From assembly GCF_048007035.1 (NCBI RefSeq), contig NZ_CP180355.1:4216001-4280000 (forward strand): a DNA stretch of 64,000 nucleotides, written 5' to 3'. This DNA is from Imperialibacter sp963977595. GTDB lineage: Bacteria > Bacteroidota > Bacteroidia > Cytophagales > Cyclobacteriaceae. Of this stretch, positions 16,363 to 24,845 are shown in pieces. The stretch's first letter is position 1. Each line of letters begins with the position of its first letter. The notes under the pieces were generated by a model. It did not search any database. It was given only the letters and a program-made list of their open reading frames with translations, and had not been told where the DNA came from. Both the position numbers and the translations under genes were made by a program.

Positions 16363-16740
16363 TCAGCTTTGCTCTTCAGTATCCTTCCGCTCATCATCCC
16401 ACCTTGTATCACACCAGTTCTTCCAGCGGTTCTTGTACTTTTCTCTCTCTTCTTCCGACATATTTTTCCAGCGGTGTTTCCAGTAGTCGCTCCTGTTATG
16501 GCTTTGTTTGTGCCCCTTACCGCCATGAAATCCGCCAAAGAGGATTTTCGAAAGGATGGTAATGGCAATCGCCTGCCAGAATGTGATAGTGCTAATGCCA
16601 AACAGAGCCGGAAGGGTATAGTTCCAAAGCGTCATGACAACAAAGCCAAACACGAACACGAAAAGCGGCACAAGCACGATGATCAGCCCGATCTTCTTCG
16701 CCCAGTGTTTACCACGGTTGAACTTATTTTCAGTATACAT
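16363..16740 (-). CDS. Two-TM protein with charged C-terminal tail, coupled to an ECF sigma gene
   Basis: A 125-residue protein with two membrane helices (about 18-38 and 52-70) and a cytoplasm-like tail rich in Trp, Lys, Arg and Glu (WKHRWKNMSEEEREKY). It starts 12 bases after the stop of the ECF sigma factor gene on the same strand, so it is co-transcribed. Its position is where an anti-sigma factor is often found, but it has no recognisable anti-sigma domain, so that role is only an inference. I do not know a function for the family. Confidence 0.7.
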   Translation of the reverse strand: MYTENKFNRGKHWAKKIGLIIVLVPLFVFVFGFVVMTLWNYTLPALFGISTITFWQAIAITILSKILFGGFHGGKGHKQSHNRSDYWKHRWKNMSEEEREKYKNRWKNWCDTRWDDERKDTEEQS

Positions 16741-16752
16741 AACTATGTTATT

Positions 16753-17331
16753 TTAATTCATTAATTCATTGTAAAGCGGCAGCAGCTTTTTTCTAAGGTG
16801 CTGCACTGCGTATCGTTTCCTTGATATCAAAGTTTTGATGTTCTCTCCTGTTAGGTCTGACATTTCCTGGAAAGTCATATCCTCGATTTCGTTCCAGATA
16901 AAGACTTGCTGCTGGTTGACAGGGAGCTCCTCAAGCGCTGCGAAAAGCTCTTTTCTGAAAATTTCCTTCAGGTTTTCAAGCTCAGGCACATCTTCCTCCG
17001 ATGGCAAAAGGTCTCTCAGCATGTAATCGCCGTCGCCATCATCTTCGAAAGCCTGATCGTCCAGAAGATCAACCTTCTTCTTTCGGTAGTTGTCGGTAAT
17101 CTTGTTTCTGGCTACCCGGAATAGCCAGGCATTTACCTGCTCTATCGACTCCACATCAACCAGGTTACTGAATTGATACCACACCTCCTGTGTGATATCT
17201 TCAGCCTCTTCCAGCGTTCGCACCCTCGATCTGATGAAACCAAACAGACGTTTCCCGTATTGCTTTAATGCTTCAGCAATGTTTTGAGATCTTCTTTCGG
17301 TCATTGTGAGTGAAACAGGTTCGTTCATCAA
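16753..17331 (-). CDS. ECF-type RNA polymerase sigma factor
   Basis: A 192-residue sigma-70 family protein. Region 2 spans about 25-85 (AEDITQEVWYQF, VNAWLFRVARNKITDNYRKKK). An unusually acidic linker follows (about 91-120, with runs of Asp and Glu). Region 4 with a helix-turn-helix spans about 130-185 (LEELPVNQQQVF, MTFQEMSDLTGENIKTLISRKRYA). The protein should direct RNA polymerase to a small regulon. It leads a two-gene unit with the two-TM protein. Its start lies 129 bases from the divergent repeat-protein gene, so a shared control region is possible. Confidence 0.92.
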   Translation of the reverse strand: MMNEPVSLTMTERRSQNIAEALKQYGKRLFGFIRSRVRTLEEAEDITQEVWYQFSNLVDVESIEQVNAWLFRVARNKITDNYRKKKVDLLDDQAFEDDGDGDYMLRDLLPSEEDVPELENLKEIFRKELFAALEELPVNQQQVFIWNEIEDMTFQEMSDLTGENIKTLISRKRYAVQHLRKKLLPLYNELMN

Positions 17332-17459
17332 ATAAGCAGACGAACGCAGGTTTGATTTTACTTTAAAGGTTCTAAAAAAACTTGAGAAATCTATCGTGCC
17401 CGTGCAACCTAACGGGATGGGTGGTCATCTAACAGGCAATAAAAACTCAAAAACGGACT

Positions 17460-18524
17460 ATGAAAAAGACTACGATTTCTTCACTGGTTGTGCTGCTTCT
17501 TTCGGCACAATGCGCCTTTTCTCAGGGCTTTGGCATCCCCTCAAAGAACGGCGGCATCGGATTTGGCAACCTCCCAAGTTTCACCGGAATACGTTTCAAT
17601 TTTAAAGACAGCAACCTGGAGAAGGTGAATGGGATCAATATTACCGCCTGGGCACCCAAAGACGAAGAACTTCATACTGGTGACGTCAATGGCATCTCAG
17701 TGGGGATTCCAATGGCGCTTGGCTCTGAAAACAGGAGCGGGATAAGCCTCGGGATATTTGGTGTTGGCGCCAGGAGAAATGTGTCGGGCATTAACATCGG
17801 TGGCATTGGCGTGGGTGCGGGCAATAAACTGTCCGGGATAAACATCGGCGGTGTGGGCGTAGGCGCTGGTGGCGATGTTACCGGGTTTAACCTGGGTCTG
17901 GTTGGTGTCGGCGCCGGTGGTGATATCAAAGGCATCAATATTGGAGGCGTTGGTATGGGAGCTTCTGGCAACGCTGTCGGCTTTAACTTCGGTGGTATCG
18001 GCGTAGGCGCTGGCGAAAGCCTGAAGGGAATTAACCTTGCCCTGGTAGGACTGGGTGCTTCTGAAAATGCCATTGGCCTTAATGTAGCAGGAATTGGTAT
18101 GGGAGCCGGCCAGAAAATGACAGGAGTCAACTTGGCGCTAGTAGGAATTGGCGCCGGAGAGTCACTTACCGGTATTAACTTTGCTGGTGTAGGCATGGGC
18201 TCGAAGAAAATCAGAGGCATCAATGTAGCACTGGCCATCGGCGGTCAGCAGGTGTCAGGCATCACAGTTGCCCCGATTTTTCTGAAAGTTGAGAGCGGAA
18301 CGGATAGTTCATTGAACGGGATTTCCATCAGTGCCGTTAATGCTGTGCAGGGCACTCAAAATGGCTTGAGTATTGGTATAGTCAACACCACTCATCGCCT
18401 TCGTGGCATGCAAATAGGTCTCATCAATATTGTAAAAGACAATCCGAAAGGGCTAAGAGTGTTACCAATTATTAACGCCCATTTTGGAGGGGGGAAAGGC
18501 GATAGAATTGATCAGGACAAATAG
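17460..18524 (+). CDS. Secreted 16-residue-repeat solenoid protein (LA_2272-like surface repeats)
   Basis: A 354-residue protein with a signal peptide (about 1-22, ending AFSQG). From about residue 77 it consists of roughly ten or more tandem 16-residue units of the form xGINIGGVGVGAGxxL, with G-[IFLV]-N-[ILFV] and G-[VMIL]-GA at fixed places. The last units shorten to about 14-15 residues (NGISISAVNAVQGTQ, NGLSIGIVNTTHRL, RGMQIGLINIVKDNP). Such repeats predict a beta-solenoid on the cell surface or in the periplasm. The repeats resemble those named LA_2272 surface repeats. Function is unknown. It is monocistronic, divergent from the ECF sigma factor gene and convergent with the VWA gene. Confidence 0.8.
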   Translation: MKKTTISSLVVLLLSAQCAFSQGFGIPSKNGGIGFGNLPSFTGIRFNFKDSNLEKVNGINITAWAPKDEELHTGDVNGISVGIPMALGSENRSGISLGIFGVGARRNVSGINIGGIGVGAGNKLSGINIGGVGVGAGGDVTGFNLGLVGVGAGGDIKGINIGGVGMGASGNAVGFNFGGIGVGAGESLKGINLALVGLGASENAIGLNVAGIGMGAGQKMTGVNLALVGIGAGESLTGINFAGVGMGSKKIRGINVALAIGGQQVSGITVAPIFLKVESGTDSSLNGISISAVNAVQGTQNGLSIGIVNTTHRLRGMQIGLINIVKDNPKGLRVLPIINAHFGGGKGDRIDQDK

Positions 18525-18547
18525 CACTCATGCCGAAGCTGGAGGCC

Positions 18548-19609
18548 TTAATCCCTCAGTATATTGCTCATAAAGCTGCTTTTTAGCAGCAACCAAAGCA
18601 ATAAGAACGCAATGGCCCATTTCAGGTAGACCGTGTAAAAATCGGTCGTGTCCTTGAATTGGGTCGTTTTTATTTCAGCCTTTTCAAACTCATTAATCTC
18701 CTGGAATACTCTTTCCAGTGCATCGTTGTCGATCGCTCTGTAGAACTTGCCTTCACCAATTCGGGCAATTTCCCGCAGCGTAGTTTCGTCGAGTGTATTC
18801 TCCACAAAGCGGGTTCTTCCAAAGAAGTCGGTACCGAAAGGCACACGACCTTCCTTTCCAATGGCAATGGTGTAAATCTTAATGTCATAGGCCCTGGCAA
18901 GCTCTGCGGCAGTGATGGGGTCAATATTGCCAGCGGTATTATCACCGTCGCTCAACAGGATAAGCACCTTCGATTTGGAATCTGACTCACGCATGCGGTT
19001 GGTGCCCACTGCCAAAGCACTGCCAATGGCCGTTCCCCGGCTTTCAATTAAGTCAAACGTTACAGTGTTGATGTTTGCGTTAAGCAGGTCGTAATCGGTG
19101 GTGAGCGGCGACATAGAAAATGCATCACCGGAAAATACCACAAGACCGATTCTGTCCTGAAACCGGCCTGTAATGAAATCCCGTGCCACCTGCTTGGCCG
19201 CTTCCAGCCTGTTGGGCTCAAAATCCTGAATTTGCATAGACTCAGAAATGTCAATCACCAGCATGATATCGATGCCTTCCGTCCACTGCTCCACTTTTTC
19301 GTTCGTCTTCTGCGGCCTCGCCAGAGCGATGATGAGCAGCAAAAACGTAAAAAACAGTACCAAACCGGGTAAGAACCTCAGCACACTAAGCGGATCAGAC
19401 CTTAGGTCGGTTTTGGTAAGGGCAATGTCCAGCTTCTGTTGCCTTTTGAACGTTAACAGCCATTTCAAAAGGAAAAGTAGGGGCACGGCAGGTAGCAGAT
19501 AAAGCACTACCGGAAAAGCCCAGTCAAAATTTTCAAATGTTGAGGGCGCAAACCATTTTAGAAAGAACCACGGAGTTTCCTCTGCCATTTTTATAGCTGC
19601 CTCATCCAT
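18548..19609 (-). CDS. VWA-domain membrane protein, BatA-like
   Basis: A 353-residue protein with two N-terminal membrane helices (about 33-52 and 78-97), a von Willebrand factor A domain, and a C-terminal helix (about 326-345). The metal-ion adhesion site is intact: D120-x-S122-x-S124 in VIDISESMQ, with the later SPLTTDYD and LLSDGDNT segments. BatA-type proteins in Bacteroidota belong to MoxR-linked envelope or stress-tolerance complexes. It is the last gene of a three-gene unit; it overlaps the preceding gene by eight bases. BatB, BatC and BatD counterparts are not found downstream. Confidence 0.85.
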   Translation of the reverse strand: MDEAAIKMAEETPWFFLKWFAPSTFENFDWAFPVVLYLLPAVPLLFLLKWLLTFKRQQKLDIALTKTDLRSDPLSVLRFLPGLVLFFTFLLLIIALARPQKTNEKVEQWTEGIDIMLVIDISESMQIQDFEPNRLEAAKQVARDFITGRFQDRIGLVVFSGDAFSMSPLTTDYDLLNANINTVTFDLIESRGTAIGSALAVGTNRMRESDSKSKVLILLSDGDNTAGNIDPITAAELARAYDIKIYTIAIGKEGRVPFGTDFFGRTRFVENTLDETTLREIARIGEGKFYRAIDNDALERVFQEINEFEKAEIKTTQFKDTTDFYTVYLKWAIAFLLLWLLLKSSFMSNILRD

Positions 19610-20495
19610 GTTTCACCTCCTCTACCTTCTTTTTGTATTTATCCAGACAAATGTCTTCTAATACCTCGAATTGCTTGAACAATTCTTTGTCGTTTATTCG
19701 GCCGTAAATGCTTCTGTCGATACTTTTCAATGCTGTCTGAAGTTGTGCATTCTCTTCGCCTTTCAGTATCTCTTTTGTGGTGAGTTTGGTGTAGGGAATC
19801 TTTTCAAGCGATTCCAGATACGTCTTCCACAGTATAAGGGTTATTTCGGCATCCCTGATATCGCTTTCGCTGCGAATGGCTCTCAACTGCTCAGTATAGC
19901 TATTAGAAAACTTCTCATATTTCTTGCGCATCCGGTACAGGGTGATCTTTTTCCTCACCGTTTTTCCAAAAACAAGGAAAAGAGTGATAGCAATGATGAG
20001 AAAGAGAATCCCACCAATAACGAGGTAGGGATAGTTGAAAGCGAAATCCAGCGGACTGTAGCCCACAGTTTCTTTTAATTTGGCATCCTGTGGAATTTCG
20101 TCCAGCAAACCATCAATAAACAGTGAATCGATGTTAGACATCACCTTCAAGCTGTCTTTTTCTCTTAAGCGAAACACCGGTAGCTGAAGGCTTTGGTAGG
20201 GCTCCAGCTCAAAAGTGGAAAGCTCATAAATGACGCTATCCACCACTGAGCCATCTCTCAGTTTGGAAGGAAAAAACGTTTGTTTGTTGAATTCGAACGG
20301 GGTGAAACGATGCGTAGAGTCGGGAAATAGCACTTTGATACTGCCGGGATACTCCGCTACAAGCACATAGCTGGCAGGGCTACCCAGCTTCACGCTGTCT
20401 TCCAGAAAATATCCCTTAACATTCACCGACTGGCTATGCAATGCGCCCCAACTGAGCAGCCATGCAGCCATGAAACAAACCGTTGTTTTACCCAC
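19602..20495 (-). CDS. Signal-peptide, single-TM protein of the Bat-like operon
   Basis: A 297-residue protein with a signal peptide (ending GALHSQS), an extracytoplasmic domain of about 130 residues, one membrane helix near 157-178 (LVIGGILFLIIAITLFLVFG), and a cytoplasmic helical region with basic start. This arrangement is common for the middle gene of MoxR/DUF58/VWA operons, where DUF4381-like proteins occur, but I cannot assign it to a named family with certainty. It overlaps both neighbours by eight bases, which implies translational coupling and a stable complex with the DUF58 and VWA proteins. Confidence 0.75.
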   Translation of the reverse strand: MGKTTVCFMAAWLLSWGALHSQSVNVKGYFLEDSVKLGSPASYVLVAEYPGSIKVLFPDSTHRFTPFEFNKQTFFPSKLRDGSVVDSVIYELSTFELEPYQSLQLPVFRLREKDSLKVMSNIDSLFIDGLLDEIPQDAKLKETVGYSPLDFAFNYPYLVIGGILFLIIAITLFLVFGKTVRKKITLYRMRKKYEKFSNSYTEQLRAIRSESDIRDAEITLILWKTYLESLEKIPYTKLTTKEILKGEENAQLQTALKSIDRSIYGRINDKELFKQFEVLEDICLDKYKKKVEEVKHG

Positions 20496-21369
20496 TTTTC
20501 CTGACTTTATTTCTCACTCTAAACAAACGGATCAATTTTGGCACGTATTCTTCTTCGGTACTTATAGAAAGGTAGTTGGCCTGATTCTTCTTGCACAACT
20601 TCTCAAGTTCATACTGATTTCCCTGATAGATGGTTTCCACTTTTTTACGAAAGGCAGGGGCGGAAGTGTTCACCCAAATCGTTTTTTTGCTTTCCTTGTC
20701 ATACAATGGCACTATACCCAATCTTGGGAAATGTGTTTCTCTCCTGTCGCTCAGGTGGATCACCACAAGGTCGTGTTTTTTTGCTAAAGCCTTAATGCCC
20801 TGTTGATAGTCATCGTCCACAAAATCGGAGATCATAATGATCACGCTTTTGCGGTGAATCATGTTCATGGCGCTTCTTATGCCCAGGTTTAGATTGGTAC
20901 CTGTTGATGATGGCTTCAGATTAAACAGGCTATCTATAATTTGATAGGCATGCCTCAGCCCCTTAGCTGGCTTGATATATTTTTCCTTTTGGTCAGAATA
21001 ACATAGTACACCAACCTGGCTACCCTCCTTAATGGCTGAAAGAGCCAAAAGCCCACAGAGCTCTTTTCCAATATCTATTTTCTGCTGCCCGTCGGCGCCA
21101 ATTTCCTGCGAGGCACTTACGTCGAGAATGAAGAAGACCGTCTGCTCCTTTTCCTCCTTGAACGTTTTCACAAAGGTACCGTGCCCTTTGGCGGTCACAT
21201 TCCAGTCTATGGTTCTGATATCGTCACCGTACTGGTATTGACGCACATCGTCAAACTCCAGACCGGAGCCTTTAAAGATCGAATGAAAATCTCCCTGCAT
21301 TTGTGAGGTGATTGCCTTCCTGATCTCAATCTCATATCTTCGCAGCTTCTTGAGGAAATCCTTCATCAC
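20488..21369 (-). CDS. DUF58 domain protein of the Bat-like operon
   Basis: A 293-residue soluble protein with the DUF58 core (LEFDDVRQYQYGDDIRTIDW, about 37-56) followed by a VWA-like fold with the metal site D83-x-S85-x-S87 (ILDVSASQE). DUF58 proteins are usually encoded next to MoxR ATPases and VWA proteins and are thought to act in MoxR-dependent chaperone or metal-insertion systems. Here it leads the operon, and no MoxR gene precedes it: the upstream gene is divergent. The start is 42 bases from the divergent lipoprotein start. Confidence 0.88.
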   Translation of the reverse strand: MMKDFLKKLRRYEIEIRKAITSQMQGDFHSIFKGSGLEFDDVRQYQYGDDIRTIDWNVTAKGHGTFVKTFKEEKEQTVFFILDVSASQEIGADGQQKIDIGKELCGLLALSAIKEGSQVGVLCYSDQKEKYIKPAKGLRHAYQIIDSLFNLKPSSTGTNLNLGIRSAMNMIHRKSVIIMISDFVDDDYQQGIKALAKKHDLVVIHLSDRRETHFPRLGIVPLYDKESKKTIWVNTSAPAFRKKVETIYQGNQYELEKLCKKNQANYLSISTEEEYVPKLIRLFRVRNKVRKSG

Positions 21370-21417
21370 TCTTGGTTTGGGGTTTAAAGTTAGAATTTAT
21401 TTAGCTAAATTTTGTCG

Positions 21418-21795
21418 GTGAAAAATGTTTTTTGGAGCCTTGGTGGCCTTTTCTTGATATCTCTCTTTGGATGTAGCAACAAAGAAGAAATTCCTGCTGG
21501 TATCGTTGAGCCTCAGCGAATGATCAGCATTCTTACCGATATACATCAGCTGGAAACGGAGGTAGCCTCGCTAAAGCTAACCTACGACTCCTCTACGGCT
21601 CTTTACAAGCAGCAGCAGCAACTTTTGTTTGATAAGCACAACGTGTCAGATTCGGTTTATACACATAGCTTTGAATACTACCTTGAACACGTTGAAATGC
21701 TGGATAAAATTTATGCAGCTGTGGTGGATAGTCTTTCGCTAAGGAGAAACATGGGTACTCGAAAGGAACCTGAAGAGTCAGGAGAGTCGCTATGA
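21418..21795 (+). CDS. DUF4296 lipoprotein
   Basis: A 125-residue lipoprotein from a GTG start (a TTG six bases upstream is the alternative). The lipobox is in LISLFGC, followed by a helical domain with QRMISILTDIHQLETEV and VYTHSFEYYLEHVEMLDKIY, the DUF4296 pattern found in Bacteroidota. Function unknown; membrane-anchored in the periplasm. Its stop overlaps the MutS2 start by four bases (ATGA), so the two are co-translated, a pairing that may be only positional. Confidence 0.8.
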   Translation: MKNVFWSLGGLFLISLFGCSNKEEIPAGIVEPQRMISILTDIHQLETEVASLKLTYDSSTALYKQQQQLLFDKHNVSDSVYTHSFEYYLEHVEMLDKIYAAVVDSLSLRRNMGTRKEPEESGESL

Positions 21796-24188
21796 GGGTT
21801 TTTCCTGATACTTTCGAGGCCAAAACGGGCTTCGACAAAATCCGTGAAATGGTGGCCGCCAAATGCCTTAGCGGCCTCGGCACAAGGCATGTGGAGAAGA
21901 TGAAGCCTTCAGACGACTTGAAGTACCTGAAAAGGCTTCTGATTCAAACTGAGGAGCTTAGACGGTTATTTGCGGCAGGTAACAGACTGCCCGACGCTAA
22001 CTACATTGATCCGGCGGAACAGCTGGCTAAAATGAAGGTTAGCGGTACTTACCTGGAGGAAGAAGAAGCCTACGACCTCAAACGGTCGCTCAGCACCATT
22101 ATTCAACTTCAGTCCGTGTTGTCAAAACATGCCGAAGAGTGCCCGACACTGCATGGGTTATCAGACATGGTAGATCTTCCTGCCGACATTATCAAATGGT
22201 TTGAGGCTATTATTGATGACACAGGAAAGCTTAGAGCCAACGCCTCCAAAGAACTCATGCAAATAAGGGCTTCTATGGTCAGCGAGCATTCATCGCTGAG
22301 GCGGGTGATGGATCACATAAGCAAAGACGCACAAAAACAGGGGTGGTCACCTGACGACGGTTCCATTGCTGTAAGGGGCGGACGTTTGGTTATTCCGGTG
22401 CTGGCAGAGCACAAGCGCAAACTGAAAGGATTTATTCATGATGAGTCGGCAACAGGGCAAACTGTATTTATGGAGCCTGCCGAAGCCCTGGAAATCAACA
22501 ACCGTATCAGGGAGCTGGAGCTGGAGGAAAGAAGGGAAATCATCCGAATTCTTAGAAACTTCACTGATCAATTAAGGCCTCATATTCCTGCGCTGGAAAA
22601 AGCTTACCATTTTCTTGGGGCGATAGACTTCATACGAGCGAAGGCTTTGTTAGCTATCGAAATCAATGGCTTGCTGCCTGTCATAGACGAAAAGCCAGTC
22701 ATTGTTTGGCACAAGGCGGTGCATCCTCTTCTTTATCTTTTGCACAAAAAGGCCCAAAAGCCAATAGTTCCTCTGGATATTGAGCTTGATGCAGAAAAGC
22801 GCATCCTGATTATTTCGGGGCCAAATGCCGGCGGTAAGTCGGTGTGTCTGAAAACCGTCGTCTTACTGCAATACATGCTGCAGTGCGGCCTCTTGGTGCC
22901 AGTTAGAGACGACTCTGTCATGGGTGTCTTCAACAAGATATTCATCGATATGGGCGATGAACAGTCGCTGGAAAACGACCTAAGTACCTACAGCTCTCAC
23001 CTTACATCCATGCGGTTCTTTCTGGAAAATGCAGGCGGGAAAACTTTGTTTCTTATTGATGAGTTTGGCGCTGGCACCGAGCCGCAGTTTGGTGGAGCTA
23101 TTGCGGAGGGTGTACTGGAGCAATTGTACAAGAAGCAATCCTTTGGGGTGATTACCACGCATTATGGCAACCTGAAGAGTATGGCTGAAAAGAATGCCGG
23201 CATCATCAACGGAGCCATGAGATACGATGTCAATCAGTTGAAGCCTTTGTATGAGCTGGAAGTAGGGCGACCCGGCAGCTCTTTCGCATTGGAAATGGCT
23301 GCAAATATTGGGCTATCAAATGCGGTGATTGAAAGGGCAAAAAGTCTTGTTGGGCATTCGCAGGTTAAATTTGAAACACTCATCAACGAGCTGGAAGCCG
23401 CCAAGAACGACTTTCAAACCAGGTATGAAAGTGTTAATCGAAAGAACACTGAGCTTGAAAAAATACTCAAGGACTACCAGGACTTGAAAGCTCATTTGGA
23501 TGCAGAAAAGAGCAAAATCATTAAGGAGGCCAAGCAGGAAGCAAAGCGCATTGTGCTTGACGCCAATAAAGCGGTAGAAAATACTATCAGGGAGATAAAA
23601 GAAAACAAGGCCGAAAAGGAAAAGACAAAAGAAGTGCGCCAAAAGCTCACAGATATACAGGTTTCGCTCACTGAGGAAGTGGAGGAGAAAAAGCCTGTAT
23701 GGACAACTGTGACCGGCGAGATAAAAGTAGGAGACAAGGTCAGGATGGCCGGGCAGGAGTCGGCTGGTGAAGTGGTTTCCATTCGGGGAAAGAAGGCTGA
23801 AGTGCTCATGGGAGAACTAAAATCTCACATTGCGCTCAACCGTCTCGAAAAAGTAAAATCATCCCAGGGGAAAAAGAGCTTGAAGCGGGAGAGCGTAGGT
23901 GGCGTCTTTAAGGGGATCGATATGAACCAAAGAAGGGCTGACTTTTCTCCCAATCTTGACCTCAGAGGAAAGAGAGCCGACGAAGCCATTCAATTGGTGG
24001 ATGATTTTATAGATAGCTCAGTGCTTTTCAGCATGCACGAGGTGAGGATCGTGCATGGCAAAGGCGACGGTATTCTCAGAGAGGTGATCAGGCGCTACCT
24101 GAGCGGTAATAAGTTCATTGAGCGGATGGCCGATGAACATGTGGAGAGGGGTGGCAGTGGAGTGACAGTTATCAGCTTCAGACAATAA
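21792..24188 (+). CDS. mutS2: MutS2 family ATPase/endonuclease with Smr domain
   Basis: A 798-residue protein with the MutS2 order: an N-terminal core and clamp with long helices, an ATPase domain with Walker A SGPNAGGKS (about 342-350), the ABC-like FLIDEFGAGTEPQFGGA segment and TTHYGNLK, a long coiled coil (about 520-640), a KOW-like strand region, and a C-terminal Smr nuclease domain (LDLRGKR near 721, VHGKGDGIL near 753). MutS2 lacks mismatch recognition and instead limits recombination or rescues collided ribosomes, depending on the species. Length matches the family. Confidence 0.93.
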   Translation: MRVFPDTFEAKTGFDKIREMVAAKCLSGLGTRHVEKMKPSDDLKYLKRLLIQTEELRRLFAAGNRLPDANYIDPAEQLAKMKVSGTYLEEEEAYDLKRSLSTIIQLQSVLSKHAEECPTLHGLSDMVDLPADIIKWFEAIIDDTGKLRANASKELMQIRASMVSEHSSLRRVMDHISKDAQKQGWSPDDGSIAVRGGRLVIPVLAEHKRKLKGFIHDESATGQTVFMEPAEALEINNRIRELELEERREIIRILRNFTDQLRPHIPALEKAYHFLGAIDFIRAKALLAIEINGLLPVIDEKPVIVWHKAVHPLLYLLHKKAQKPIVPLDIELDAEKRILIISGPNAGGKSVCLKTVVLLQYMLQCGLLVPVRDDSVMGVFNKIFIDMGDEQSLENDLSTYSSHLTSMRFFLENAGGKTLFLIDEFGAGTEPQFGGAIAEGVLEQLYKKQSFGVITTHYGNLKSMAEKNAGIINGAMRYDVNQLKPLYELEVGRPGSSFALEMAANIGLSNAVIERAKSLVGHSQVKFETLINELEAAKNDFQTRYESVNRKNTELEKILKDYQDLKAHLDAEKSKIIKEAKQEAKRIVLDANKAVENTIREIKENKAEKEKTKEVRQKLTDIQVSLTEEVEEKKPVWTTVTGEIKVGDKVRMAGQESAGEVVSIRGKKAEVLMGELKSHIALNRLEKVKSSQGKKSLKRESVGGVFKGIDMNQRRADFSPNLDLRGKRADEAIQLVDDFIDSSVLFSMHEVRIVHGKGDGILREVIRRYLSGNKFIERMADEHVERGGSGVTVISFRQ

Positions 24189-24190
24189 AA

Positions 24191-24211
24191 AAAGGCCCGT
24201 TCAGGGCCTTT
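24191..24211. terminator. Terminator between mutS2 and the convergent lipoprotein gene
   Basis: AAAGGCCC, loop GTTCA, GGGCCTTT: an 8-bp perfect stem. On the minus strand it is followed by a T7 run (complement of the A run at 24187-24193), so it is strongest for the lipoprotein gene but can serve both directions. Confidence 0.8.
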
Positions 24212-24236
24212 GAATTAGTTGTATCTGAGATCGATA

Positions 24237-24740
24237 TTAGTTAGGGAATTCAAACACCCAGGTACCGGCTACACCTTGCATACGGCCTGCACCAGTATCT
24301 TCGATAGTGAATGTCAGACTAAGCTTGGTAGATGTTACCGAAGCAGCCATAGTAACACCATCGCTTCTCACGATTTTGCTAATGTCTTTCTCTCCGGCCG
24401 TTGCGCCGTCACCAAATGACCAGGTACCGCTTGCTGGCCAAACTACGTCAACATTGGGTACTTCTGAGGCTGCTGGTCTACCAGTAGCTGTGTAGCTTCC
24501 ACTACTGCCAGAACCGGTAAATTTCAATCCGAAGTTGTCCCACTCGGTGGCTGCTATACCATCCTGCTTGACCGCTCCGGCCGCTACTGCCCATTCTGTT
24601 CCTCCGTTGAGGAGCAATGCGAGACGCTCGGCTACGGGATCCGGCTCTGTTGTTCCCGGGTCGTCCTTGCCTCCGCAACTGATAAAAATAATCAATGCGA
24701 AAATTGTTGTTGCTGTGAATAGATTAGATAGTTTGTTCAT
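24237..24740 (-). CDS. Hypothetical lipoprotein
   Basis: A 167-residue lipoprotein with lipobox IFISCGG and an acidic linker (KDDPGTTEPDP) before a beta-rich domain. It includes the motifs WPASGTWSFGDG and GVAGTWVFEF, which resemble the lipocalin-like or DUF5004-type repeats in Bacteroidota lipoproteins, though I cannot confirm the family. It should be attached to the outer or inner membrane and face the periplasm or surface. It is monocistronic, with a -7 element (24775-24782) and a 16-base palindrome (24746-24761) just before the start. Confidence 0.65.
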   Translation of the reverse strand: MNKLSNLFTATTIFALIIFISCGGKDDPGTTEPDPVAERLALLLNGGTEWAVAAGAVKQDGIAATEWDNFGLKFTGSGSSGSYTATGRPAASEVPNVDVVWPASGTWSFGDGATAGEKDISKIVRSDGVTMAASVTSTKLSLTFTIEDTGAGRMQGVAGTWVFEFPN

Positions 24741-24745
24741 GTGGA

Positions 24746-24761
24746 TTTAGTTATAACTAAA
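24746..24761. promoter_or_regulatory. 16-base perfect palindrome before the lipoprotein gene
   Basis: TTTAGTTATAACTAAA is its own reverse complement and lies between the putative -7 element and the start codon at 24740, ending six bases upstream of the ATG. It could be an operator or a leader hairpin. Confidence 0.4.
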
Positions 24762-24774
24762 AATTAACCTTTTT

Positions 24775-24782
24775 CAAAAATA
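24775..24782 (-). promoter_or_regulatory. -7 element (TAnnTTTG) for the lipoprotein gene
   Basis: The minus strand reads TATTTTTG, an exact match to the Bacteroidota -7 consensus, 35 bases before the start codon. No clear TTG is found 17-23 bases further upstream. Confidence 0.4.
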
Positions 24783-24845
24783 GCAGAAATTGAAAATTAT
24801 ACCTAATTACGGTTTAAAAAATTAAAATAGGAATAATCCAATGTT

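Noticed and set aside
17672..18238. Pro/Ala-rich minus-strand frame and a possible 48-base tandem repeat array
   Set aside because: The 48-base periodicity is the coding repeat of the solenoid protein; it is not a CRISPR array (no constant repeats with unique spacers), and the antisense frame only mirrors it.
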